Shown here: in pieces, positions 18,984-25,339 of the stretch
How positions within the stretch are numbered: the first letter of the stretch is position 1
How the letters are laid out: each line of letters starts with the position of its first letter
Source: Bacteroides sp. 214
GTDB lineage: Bacteria > Bacteroidota > Bacteroidia > Bacteroidales > Bacteroidaceae
Reading direction: 5' to 3'
Assembly: GCF_010501015.1 (NCBI RefSeq)
Contig: NZ_QVML01000001.1
Span: 247,845 to 311,844 of the forward strand
DNA: 64,000 bases
Translations under genes and position numbers: made by a program
The notes under the pieces: generated by a model
Told to the model about the DNA's origin: nothing
The model's database searches: none
The model's input: the letters and a program-made list of their open reading frames with translations, nothing else

Positions 18984-19023
18984 AGAGAGGGCGTGTCATT
19001 TTTTTGTTTGACACGCCCTCTCT
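18984..19023 (-). terminator. Terminator hairpin downstream of the HU-like gene
   Basis: A perfect 15-bp stem (18984-18998 with 19009-19023, core GAGGGCGTGTCA) and a 10-nt loop, 17 bp beyond the stop of the minus-strand HU-like gene. The minus-strand tail is TTATTAG, a weak T-tract. It also insulates the PL1 gene from upstream transcription. Confidence 0.8.
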
Positions 19024-19040
19024 GAAATCTAACTATACAC

Positions 19041-19532
19041 CTACGTTGTAGGGTCTACAAATTCATCGTCATTACCATTGTCTTCGCCAGTAGAGCTTGA
19101 TGTTGTTGTAGTTCCTTGAATATAGAATTCTACATTGTTATCTCCACCACGTGTGGTTGCGTTACTGTCGTTAAACAGACGCAATGACGTATCAGCCTTA
19201 AAGCGGATATTCACTTTTTTAATGTTGCGCACCGTACAATCCTTTTCTTTTTCTGTTCCGATGCAGTTAAAACTCAGATAGAAAGTTCCCAATCCATCTA
19301 TATGCACTCTATTGCCTTCTATTAGAGTCTCTTTCAATTCTACGACTAAGGCTCCCAACACGTGTATAACATCTTCGGCACTTAATGCACCGGTTCGCTC
19401 TATTCGGCGAGCCAGTTTCTTAATATCATACACTTTGTGGCTTTTTGCCACAGGTTTCAAGTAATAAAGCTCCGGAGTGCTTTTGTCTCCGATTCTTTGG
19501 TTGCGTAAAACGCGTTCTACGGGTATTCCCAT
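19041..19532 (-). CDS. HU/HIG-type (histone-like) DNA-binding protein with acidic tail
   Basis: A 163-residue protein of the Bacteroidota HU-related family. Residues ~30-95 match the HU helical dimerisation region (KKLARRIERTGALSAEDVIHVLGALVVELKETLIEGNRVHIDGLGTF), where the phrase V.I.GLGTF leads into the DNA-binding arms. The C-terminus (~125-163) is a low-complexity Thr/Ser/Asp/Glu tail. These proteins are thought to shape the nucleoid; many copies exist per genome and individual roles are unknown. It is probably monocistronic. A palindrome 66 bp upstream (19599-19615) may be an operator. Confidence 0.88.
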   Translation of the reverse strand: MGIPVERVLRNQRIGDKSTPELYYLKPVAKSHKVYDIKKLARRIERTGALSAEDVIHVLGALVVELKETLIEGNRVHIDGLGTFYLSFNCIGTEKEKDCTVRNIKKVNIRFKADTSLRLFNDSNATTRGGDNNVEFYIQGTTTTSSSTGEDNGNDDEFVDPTT

Positions 19533-19598
19533 ATCTTAATTTTTTTTGGTTAATACTATAGGGTGTCTTATTCCCTTTTTGTTTAAATCCATGCACCT

Positions 19599-19615
19599 AA
19601 TACAGTTGCTGTATT
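19599..19615. promoter_or_regulatory. Palindrome AATACAG-TTG-CTGTATT upstream of the HU-like gene
   Basis: A perfect 7+3+7 dyad in the 796-bp gap between the HU-like gene (-) and the tail-anchored protein gene (+). It contains CTGTA/TACAG half-sites similar to those of the dyads at 9025 and 28279 but with a shorter spacer and opposite order. The rest of 19533-20039 is AT-rich and I see no gene in it. Confidence 0.4.
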
Positions 19616-20039
19616 TGGTTGTTTTGTTTTCAATTTGTTTTCTATGTTTTCATCATTTGTTACTTTTTAGAATTAAACATTATTAATAATTTATTTCTTG
19701 GAAATTCACATTTATCTACATCTTGAAAGTGCGCATTTTTGTAGTTTCTTCTATAATTCAGCAATGAGAATCATGTCTTAAATCGAACTATTACATATCT
19801 GTAGGCAGCTTTCTTTTATTGTAGTTAACTACTTCCATACCTATTATACCACAACAGCCTTTTAAATTCACTTTGAAATTGCTTAATAGTTAATAAGTGT
19901 TTCGTTTTTTTAAGGTGGTTTGATGACTGAACTATACGTTTCTCTGGAGAAAAAACATATTCTTTAATCTTCGTTCGATAAGAACTTTAAGATGGATATA
20001 AGATGGTTTTATGAAAAGTAACAGTTTTTAGTGTTTCTT

Positions 20040-20070
20040 TTTGGAAACTTGGAAATTATAGTTACATTTG
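20040..20070 (+). promoter_or_regulatory. Consensus Bacteroidota promoter, TTTG-N19-TACATTTG
   Basis: The -33 TTTG (20040-20043) and -7 TACATTTG (20063-20070) are separated by exactly 19 bp, matching the primary sigma factor consensus. It precedes the structured leader copy A. The second leader copy keeps the -7 (TACATTTG 20950-20957), with TTTT in place of TTTG at -33. Confidence 0.85.
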
Positions 20071-20311
20071 CGATGCTTGTTGCATTACAAGCGGACATAT
20101 TTTAAACATACGAAAGTGTTTAGCTTATTTCTCAAAAGGAAAATCTGGTAAATTTAACTTGGGAGAGAATAAGTCAACTTTTCGCATCATATCTATATGG
20201 TGCGGGCTGTTGCTTATTAATTCCCAAGGCCTTACCAGAGCCCTCCTTTTTTAATAAGTTTCAGACCCGCACTTTCCGCATTTAATAATTCTTCTTTGGG
20301 GTCGGGGAGGG
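20071..20311 (+). ncRNA. Structured leader RNA, copy A (H-type pseudoknot candidate)
   Basis: About 240 nt between the promoter and the start codon at 20329, repeated upstream of 21218. Helices visible: a paired block CTTATT(20124-20129)...AATAAG(20168-20173); hairpin GCATCATA/TATGGTGC (20184-20191 with 20196-20203); GTGCGGG (20200-20206) with CCCGCAC (20266-20272); S1 CTTATTAA (20213-20220) with TTAATAAG (20251-20258); S2 CCCTCC (20241-20246) with GGAGGG (20306-20311). S2 begins inside the S1 loop and pairs downstream of it, forming an H-type pseudoknot. Its 3' strand is the only purine-rich run near the start codon. Could be a riboswitch-like leader, a repeated small RNA, or a folded recombination site. 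Confidence 0.65.
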
Positions 20312-20328
20312 TAATTATACTTTATACT

Positions 20329-20871
20329 ATGGGATTTTTAGACAATGTTACAAACGAATTTGGTAAAAAAACAGGAAAGGCGATTGGTAATAAACTGTAT
20401 GGCAGGCATGCTGATGACGTTAGATTGGGTCAGCGAGTAGATGCTAATGTTAATTATGGTGCGGCAAATGTAAAACAAAGTGAGCCAGATTATGGTGCTA
20501 TAGAAAGGGAAAAACGAATAACAATGCAGCATGAACAAGATGCCAAATTTTTGAATGCAATTATCAACATCCAATTTAATCCACAAGACAAAGATGCCAT
20601 TATTACAGAATTAACGGCATTATCTTCGTATGTGGATTTGTGGATAAAAGAATCAAATCAAAACTTGAATGCAGCAAAATCAAAATTTGACGCAGGATTG
20701 GCAATGTTAAGGTCAATAGAACCAAATAACACGATGATTGCTTATTTTGAAGGCAAGAAAATTGAATGGCAAACTTTTATTGAACAACAAAAGAAGAAGA
20801 AACGTACTACTATTTTAGTTATTGCTGGTGTTTTGCTTGTGTTTGTTATAGTGTTAATCATATTTGCTTGA
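20329..20871 (+). CDS. Unknown 180-residue tail-anchored membrane protein
   Basis: I do not recognise a family. The start at 20329 (MGFLDNVTNEFG) is chosen over the in-frame TTG at 20296 because the latter lies inside the structured leader. The N-terminal 60 residues are polar with Gly/Lys; residues ~65-155 are predicted helical, ending EQQKKKKR; residues ~162-180 form one hydrophobic segment (TILVIAGVLLVFVIVLIIFA), leaving almost nothing on the far side, so it looks like a C-terminally anchored cytoplasmic protein. It carries the same leader as the GIY-YIG gene downstream, which suggests common control with the SPFH/GYF cluster. Confidence 0.75.
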   Translation: MGFLDNVTNEFGKKTGKAIGNKLYGRHADDVRLGQRVDANVNYGAANVKQSEPDYGAIEREKRITMQHEQDAKFLNAIINIQFNPQDKDAIITELTALSSYVDLWIKESNQNLNAAKSKFDAGLAMLRSIEPNNTMIAYFEGKKIEWQTFIEQQKKKKRTTILVIAGVLLVFVIVLIIFA

Positions 20872-20949
20872 TTCTTGGAGTTCTAGCTATTGATAGTTAT
20901 AAAATGATTTTGTAAAAAGCAGTAGCTTTTAGGCTTTAAGAATAATGGT

Positions 20950-20957
20950 TACATTTG
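20950..20957 (+). promoter_or_regulatory. -7 promoter element upstream of leader copy B
   Basis: TACATTTG followed by TG, at the same offset from the leader as in copy A. A TTTT stands 19 bp upstream in place of the -33 TTTG. It would drive the GIY-YIG/TerB/SPFH/GYF genes. Confidence 0.7.
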
Positions 20958-21201
20958 TGATGCTTGTTGCATTATTAGCAAACATATTTTAAGTACACGA
21001 AAGTGTTTAGCTTATTTCTCAAAGGGAAAATCTGGTAAATTTAACTTGGAAGAGAATAAGTCAACTTTTCGCATCATATCTATATGGTGCGGGCTGTTGC
21101 TTATTTAATTCCAAGGCCTTACCAGAGCCCTCTTCTTTAAATAAGTTTCAGACCCGCACTTTCTGCATTTAGTAATTCTTCTTTGGGGTCGGAGAAGAGG
21201 G
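20958..21201 (+). ncRNA. Structured leader RNA, copy B (H-type pseudoknot candidate)
   Basis: Direct repeat of copy A, closely conserved for ~245 nt up to the purine-rich strand. The differences preserve pairing: S1 is CTTATTTAA (21100-21108) with TTAAATAAG (21137-21145), lengthened by one base on both sides; S2 is CCCTCTTCT (21128-21136) with AGAAGAGGG (21193-21201), longer and different in sequence from copy A yet fully complementary. GTGCGGG (21087-21093)/CCCGCAC (21153-21159) is unchanged. The element ends 16 nt before the ATG at 21218 (17 nt in copy A). The 346-bp gap 20872-21217 holds nothing else. Confidence 0.7.
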
Positions 21202-21217
21202 ATTAAACAATCAAGTC

Positions 21218-21940
21218 ATGAGGATAGAAAAGTTTTCGCAAGCTATTTGCGAACGTATAGGATGTTATGTTTACATTCTAATTGACCCGAGGGATAAAAC
21301 TGTGTTTTATGTTGGGAAAGGAGTAGCTAATCGTGTGTTTGACCATGTAGGATGTGCTTTGGATAGTGAAACCGAGAATGACAAGTACAACCTAATACGA
21401 GAAATAACTTCGGAGGGTTATTGCGTTGAACATCTGATTCTTAGACACGGAATTGACGAAAAAACAGCTCTTGAAATTGAAAGTTGCGTAATTGATTTAT
21501 TCGATTACCTCTATATAATTACTGGAAAACCCTCTCTTACTAACATCGTTAAAGGGCATAATTCATGGACGAGAGGACTAAAAACTGTTGATGAAATAAT
21601 TCAACTCTACGATGCTAAGCCCGTTACCCTGGAAGAACCCTGCATAATTATTAATATAAACAGGAAATATGATGCACACATGGATGACGAAAAATTGTAT
21701 GAAGCAACTCGTGCATCTTGGGTACTTGGCCCAAAAAGAAATAAAGCCAAATACGTAGTGGCTGCTTACAGGGGGTTGGTAAGAGAAATTTATGAAATAG
21801 AGAGTTGGAATCCTATATATGACCGTTGGGAATTCTTTGGGAAAATAGCAGACGAACCTATCAGAAGCAAATATAAAAATGGTTCTCTCGAAAAATACAT
21901 CAAAAAGGGAGGTCAGAACCCTATACGATATTCTTTTTAA
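21218..21940 (+). CDS. GIY-YIG nuclease-domain protein (LEM-3-like / COG3680 type)
   Basis: A 240-residue soluble protein. The N-terminal GIY-YIG fold is visible: Y17-V-Y19-I, Y31-V-G33-K-G, Arg39 in the NRVFDH helix, and a conserved Glu in the EIESCVIDLF helix (~88). The C-terminal ~110 residues (IININRKYDAHMDDEKLYEATRASW onward) form a second domain often paired with this nuclease class. The catalytic set seems intact, so DNA or RNA cleavage is plausible; a role in defence or stress is inference. It is preceded by leader copy B and followed after 49 bp by the TerB-like gene. Confidence 0.8.
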   Translation: MRIEKFSQAICERIGCYVYILIDPRDKTVFYVGKGVANRVFDHVGCALDSETENDKYNLIREITSEGYCVEHLILRHGIDEKTALEIESCVIDLFDYLYIITGKPSLTNIVKGHNSWTRGLKTVDEIIQLYDAKPVTLEEPCIIININRKYDAHMDDEKLYEATRASWVLGPKRNKAKYVVAAYRGLVREIYEIESWNPIYDRWEFFGKIADEPIRSKYKNGSLEKYIKKGGQNPIRYSF

Positions 21941-21989
21941 TAATGCGACTTAAAACTACATTACTTTAACAATAAAATAACGATTAATT

Positions 21990-22712
21990 ATGTACAATGA
22001 ACAATTAGAAAACCTAATCAATGCGGCACTAAGTGACGGTGAATTGACGGAGAAAGAAAAACAAGTCCTTTTTAGAAAGGCCGAGTCGTTTGGAATTGAC
22101 CTTGACGAGTTTGAAATGGTATTGGATGCCAGATTATACGAGAAGCAGCAAGCCATGAAGCAGAATTCTACTAGCCAGTCTTCGGCTGCTCCGAAATCCA
22201 ACAAAATAGGAGATGTGAAAAAATGTCCTGCTTGCGGTGCAATACTGCAATCTTTTTCAATTCAGTGTTCAGATTGTGGCTATAATTTTTCAAATATTGA
22301 AGCCAATACTTCTATTCAAAAATTATTTCAAATGCTTAATGAGGCGGAAAATGAGAGAAAAGATGCTGGAATGTCTGTTGGCAAAGTAATTGGAAAAGTA
22401 TTTGCTCAACATTTCGGCTTGAGCAGTGGAGATAAGGTTCAATCTAAAAAAATTACCATTATTTCTAATTTTCCCATACCAAATACTAAAGAAGATATTT
22501 TAGAATTCTTATCTCTTGCATATCCGAAAGCTCAATTAAAAGGAAGCTTCCTAACAAGAAATAATCCAGAGAATGTTGATCATAATGCGTTCGTAGCCGT
22601 TTGGAGAGCAAAATGCGAACAAATTATTATGAAAGCTAGATTCTCGATGAAAGATGACAAAAAATTATTAGATGAGATAAATCGATATGCTGAAGAATTA
22701 AATATAAAATAA
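21990..22712 (+). CDS. TerB-like / zinc-ribbon protein of unknown function
   Basis: A 240-residue protein. Residues ~3-48 resemble a short TerB-like helical domain (NAALSDGELTEKEKQVLFRKAESFGIDLDEFE). A rubredoxin-like zinc ribbon follows: Cys79-x2-Cys82-x10-Cys93-x2-Cys96. The C-terminal ~140 residues are mixed alpha/beta (IISNFPIPNTKEDILEFLSLAYPKA) without a family I can name. It ends 6 bp before the SPFH gene, so it is almost certainly co-translated with it. In such clusters zinc-ribbon proteins are thought to act as adaptors for SPFH scaffolds; that is inference here. Confidence 0.72.
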   Translation: MYNEQLENLINAALSDGELTEKEKQVLFRKAESFGIDLDEFEMVLDARLYEKQQAMKQNSTSQSSAAPKSNKIGDVKKCPACGAILQSFSIQCSDCGYNFSNIEANTSIQKLFQMLNEAENERKDAGMSVGKVIGKVFAQHFGLSSGDKVQSKKITIISNFPIPNTKEDILEFLSLAYPKAQLKGSFLTRNNPENVDHNAFVAVWRAKCEQIIMKARFSMKDDKKLLDEINRYAEELNIK

Positions 22713-22718
22713 TTAAGC

Positions 22719-24044
22719 ATGGCATTATTTGGTAAAAAATCAGAAGGCGGGTTAATGGATGTAATCCGCTGTGATGAGCAAGAATACCTTGTATGGAAAT
22801 GGAGACCTTCGGGGGAAGCTAATTCTACAAAAAGGGAAAATGCAATTCGCTACGGAAGTAGTTTGCGTGTAAAAGATGGTGAGTTGGCTGTATTTGTTTA
22901 TAAACAAGATGATGGCTTGCAGGATTTTATAATAGGTCCTTATGACCAAACTATAAAAACGGCAAACTTTCCAGTCCTGGCAAATATAGTTGGGACTGCT
23001 TTTGGAGGTGCATCTCCTTTTCAGGCAGAAGTATACTTCATCAACCTTTCGGGTAATGTTCAAATACGGTTCGGTGTTCCGTTTTTTGATGTTTTCGATC
23101 CAAGATTTCTTGATTTTGCTGTTCCTGTTGCTGTTAGAGGCACAATTACATTTAATCTTACAGATTATAAGGGTTTCATTAAATTGAATAGATTGATAAA
23201 CTTCAATCTGGAAGACTTTAACAAACAGATAAAGGATGCGGTAACTAAATACGTAAAGGGAGTTGTTACCAATATTCCTTCTGACAATGGCATACCTGTA
23301 CTTCAGATGGAGCGCAAGATTCTAGAAATAAATGAAATAGTTGGTTCATATCTGAAATCTCGCTTGGAGATGGATTTCGGGGTTAATATGAAAGGACTGG
23401 ATTTAGCCTCTATAGATGTAGATAAGGAAAGCGAAGGATATGCAGAGCTACGAAAAGTAACAGCCGAACAGACCACAAAAACAACTGTTGCTCAAGCCGA
23501 AGTAAACATAAAGAACATGCAGGATACACAAAGTATTAATGCTCAAAATATGGAGGAAACTTTGCGTATTCAAAGAGAAGAGGCTCAGCGAGCTCAAAAA
23601 TTACAGACCGAAACCAACTTTATGGGTGCTCACTCTCTGAATCAACAGACCGAAGTACTTAAAACCGCTGCAAGTAGTCTTGGAAGTATGGGTGCAATGG
23701 ATGGCGGCGGTGGTATGAATCCGGCAGGTATGATGACTGGCATGATGATGGGGGGTGCTATGGGAACTCAAATGGCAGGTATGATGAACCAGATGGGACA
23801 AAATATGACACAGCAACAAAACATGCCTCCACCTCCGCCACAAATAGCCTATAGCATTTCTGTCAATGGGCAAGCTTCTGGTCCATATAATTGGAGTCAA
23901 TTGGAACAGTTAGTACAATCTGGTCAATTAATGCAGAATACTTATGTATGGAAAGCAGGAATGTCTGGATGGGAACTTGCTGGCAATGTTGTGGAACTAT
24001 CGCCATTATTTGCTACTGTTCCGCCACCACCGCCTGTACTATAA
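22719..24044 (+). CDS. SPFH-domain (virion-core/YdjI-like) protein with C-terminal GYF_2 domain
   Basis: A 441-residue protein. Residues ~5-250 form a COG4260-type SPFH domain (MALFGKKSEGGLMDVIRCD start; the VPVAVRGTITFNL strand); ~245-310 is a coiled coil rich in Glu/Gln/Ala; ~320-370 is Gly/Met-rich low complexity; a PPPPP linker leads to a GYF_2 domain (~375-430, with SGPYNWSQLEQLVQSGQL and VWKAGMSGWELA); the C-terminus is again Pro-rich. SPFH proteins assemble membrane-associated rings or scaffolds; GYF_2 domains bind proline-rich peptides, so the protein could self-associate or recruit the GYF protein encoded next. No transmembrane helix is evident. Confidence 0.85.
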   Translation: MALFGKKSEGGLMDVIRCDEQEYLVWKWRPSGEANSTKRENAIRYGSSLRVKDGELAVFVYKQDDGLQDFIIGPYDQTIKTANFPVLANIVGTAFGGASPFQAEVYFINLSGNVQIRFGVPFFDVFDPRFLDFAVPVAVRGTITFNLTDYKGFIKLNRLINFNLEDFNKQIKDAVTKYVKGVVTNIPSDNGIPVLQMERKILEINEIVGSYLKSRLEMDFGVNMKGLDLASIDVDKESEGYAELRKVTAEQTTKTTVAQAEVNIKNMQDTQSINAQNMEETLRIQREEAQRAQKLQTETNFMGAHSLNQQTEVLKTAASSLGSMGAMDGGGGMNPAGMMTGMMMGGAMGTQMAGMMNQMGQNMTQQQNMPPPPPQIAYSISVNGQASGPYNWSQLEQLVQSGQLMQNTYVWKAGMSGWELAGNVVELSPLFATVPPPPPVL

Positions 24045-24095
24045 CATGAAAAAATAAAACGAGTAATTTATAAAAACAGAATACTATAAAATATT

Positions 24096-24452
24096 ATGAA
24101 TGAGAATAGTTTCCTCTCAATAGAAAAGTTGGTTGAATTTGGTATGAGTCTTGCTGTTGCACGTCAAATGGTAAAGAGCATGAACCAGACCATTACTGGT
24201 ATGCATATTCCGGGAGCAATGAATCCTATGCAGTCAACTACTCCGCAGTTCTACTATGCAATTATTGACAATACACAGTCTGGTCCGTATTCTGAGCAAG
24301 AATTATCGCGGCTTATCTTGGATAAAAAAGTTCATAAAGAAACATATATCTGGAAGCCGGGAATGAGTAAGTGGGATGTGGCAGAAAATATTCCCGAAGT
24401 TCTAAAGCTTGTTATCTTATCGCCTCCTCCTTTTAATAATAATAGCCTATGA
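24096..24452 (+). CDS. Small GYF_2-domain protein
   Basis: A 118-residue protein. Residues ~1-30 are helical (SIEKLVEFGMSLAVARQMVKSM), and ~53-102 form a GYF_2 domain with the hallmark SGPYSEQELSRLI and YIWKPGMSKWDVAE, very similar to the C-terminal domain of the preceding SPFH protein. The C-terminus is Pro-rich (SPPPF). It follows the SPFH gene by 51 bp and overlaps the next gene by four bases (ATGA). The shared domain suggests duplication of the SPFH tail into a free adaptor. Confidence 0.8.
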   Translation: MNENSFLSIEKLVEFGMSLAVARQMVKSMNQTITGMHIPGAMNPMQSTTPQFYYAIIDNTQSGPYSEQELSRLILDKKVHKETYIWKPGMSKWDVAENIPEVLKLVILSPPPFNNNSL

Positions 24453-24793
24453 AACCTAACATACCAAATTTAGCTATTGCAACTTTTATTAGCTTATTAA
24501 TCTCTTATGCATTGTACAGTTGGCATAAAGGAGACAATCAGATGTTGCTAAGTATAGGGAGCTTTTTATCATTGGGATTAATGTTGAATATGCTTATTGG
24601 CATTAACTTTAATATGGGGAGAACCTCCGTCAATATTAAAGTCGTGGCAGGGGTGTTTTTTGTAGTGTCGTTGGCCTGTAACCTCTTTTTTACCTTTATT
24701 CGCTTCTCTGTTTCGACTTACGTTATTGTCAATGGGTTGATTTTGCTTCTTTTCATTTTTATAGTCTATTCTTTATACAAATCTCGCCAATAA
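24449..24793 (+). CDS. Small integral membrane protein, four predicted TM helices
   Basis: A 114-residue hydrophobic protein with helices near residues 5-23, 29-50, 60-82 and 88-110. I do not recognise a family. It overlaps the GYF_2 gene by ATGA, which implies translational coupling, and it ends the cluster. It is a plausible membrane partner for the SPFH/GYF proteins. Confidence 0.7.
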   Translation: MKPNIPNLAIATFISLLISYALYSWHKGDNQMLLSIGSFLSLGLMLNMLIGINFNMGRTSVNIKVVAGVFFVVSLACNLFFTFIRFSVSTYVIVNGLILLLFIFIVYSLYKSRQ

Positions 24794-24830
24794 GTAACAT
24801 CTTATTTCTCTATTATTTCCCCTAAAAAAC

Positions 24831-24911
24831 AATAACCGTTGTTGGAGCCTCCAACAACGGTTATTAAAGCCTTCTACAACGGTTGTTGAAAATATCTACA
24901 ACGGTTATAGA
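24831..24911. repeat. 22-bp phased repeat array (ACAACGGTT) with perfect palindrome
   Basis: ACAACGGTT starts at 24854, 24876 and 24898, exactly 22 bp apart. An inverted copy (AACCGTTGT, 24834-24842) forms, with the first direct copy, a perfect 17-1-17 palindrome (24831-24847 and 24849-24865). It lies between convergent genes and lacks a T-tract, so it is not a standard terminator although the hairpin may stop transcription. It fills most of the 133-bp gap. Confidence 0.85.
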
Positions 24912-24926
24912 AATCGTGGTTCTCTA

Positions 24927-25307
24927 TTAGTGATTATGCTTATGCTTATGCCCTGTTTCACTTCCGGAGCAACCTCCGCAACAAGCTTTTGCTGCTTGGG
25001 CTTCTCCTTCTTTCTGTACTTTAGCTTCCATACCAATCTTTTTGAATGCAGCGAGTACTTTTGCTTCGTCGGTACGGTCTGTACGATAGGTAACAGTTGC
25101 TGTTTTGGTAGCTAAATCGCATTTCAAATCGGTCACACCTTTTTCGAAGGCGATGTTCTTCTCTATTTTCTTCACACAGTTAGCACAATCCATTCCTTCG
25201 ACAAGGAGGGTAATGGTTTCTTTCTTGTCTTTCTTTACAGTATCCTGCGCGTTTACTTGCGCAAACGAAAACAACGCACAAAGCGTAATTAAAATAACTT
25301 GTTTCAT
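24927..25307 (-). CDS. Secreted heavy-metal-associated (HMA) domain protein
   Basis: A 126-residue protein with a signal peptide (~1-20). An HMA fold spans ~30-98 with the metal-binding GMDCANC motif (Cys41, Cys44) as in MerP and CopZ. A flexible C-terminal tail adds further ligands (CCGGC and a run of alternating His/Lys, ending HNH). It probably binds Cu(I), Zn(II) or a similar soft metal in the periplasm and passes it to or from the TonB-dependent receptor encoded 32 bp upstream in the same orientation. Confidence 0.88.
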   Translation of the reverse strand: MKQVILITLCALFSFAQVNAQDTVKKDKKETITLLVEGMDCANCVKKIEKNIAFEKGVTDLKCDLATKTATVTYRTDRTDEAKVLAAFKKIGMEAKVQKEGEAQAAKACCGGCSGSETGHKHKHNH

Positions 25308-25339
25308 AATTTTGATGTATTAAAAGGTTGTTAATAAAT

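Noticed and set aside
17689-19011. 440-codon frame on the plus strand
   Set aside because: It is antisense to the PL1 lyase, whose protein has a signal peptide and PL1 motifs; the plus frame shows none.
20063-20311. tmRNA, 6S, SRP or RNase P RNA
   Set aside because: None of the conserved cores of these RNAs is present (for example no SRP GGAAGCAGCCAAGG core or tmRNA tRNA-like ends), and the element is duplicated directly before coding genes.
20296-20328. Upstream TTG start of the tail-anchored protein
   Set aside because: It lies inside the conserved structured leader and reads through the S2 strand; ATG at 20329 has the same distance to the leader as the start in copy B.
20063-21201. Integron attC sites or gene cassettes
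   Set aside because: The repeats fold and flank a gene, which resembles cassettes, but each carries a promoter, ends near a start codon and contains a pseudoknot. No integrase or clear attC core sites are visible. Kept only as an alternative.
24831-24865. Ordinary intrinsic terminator for the convergent genes
   Set aside because: The palindrome could stop transcription but lacks a T-tract on either side, and the extra 22-bp phased copies are not explained by a terminator.
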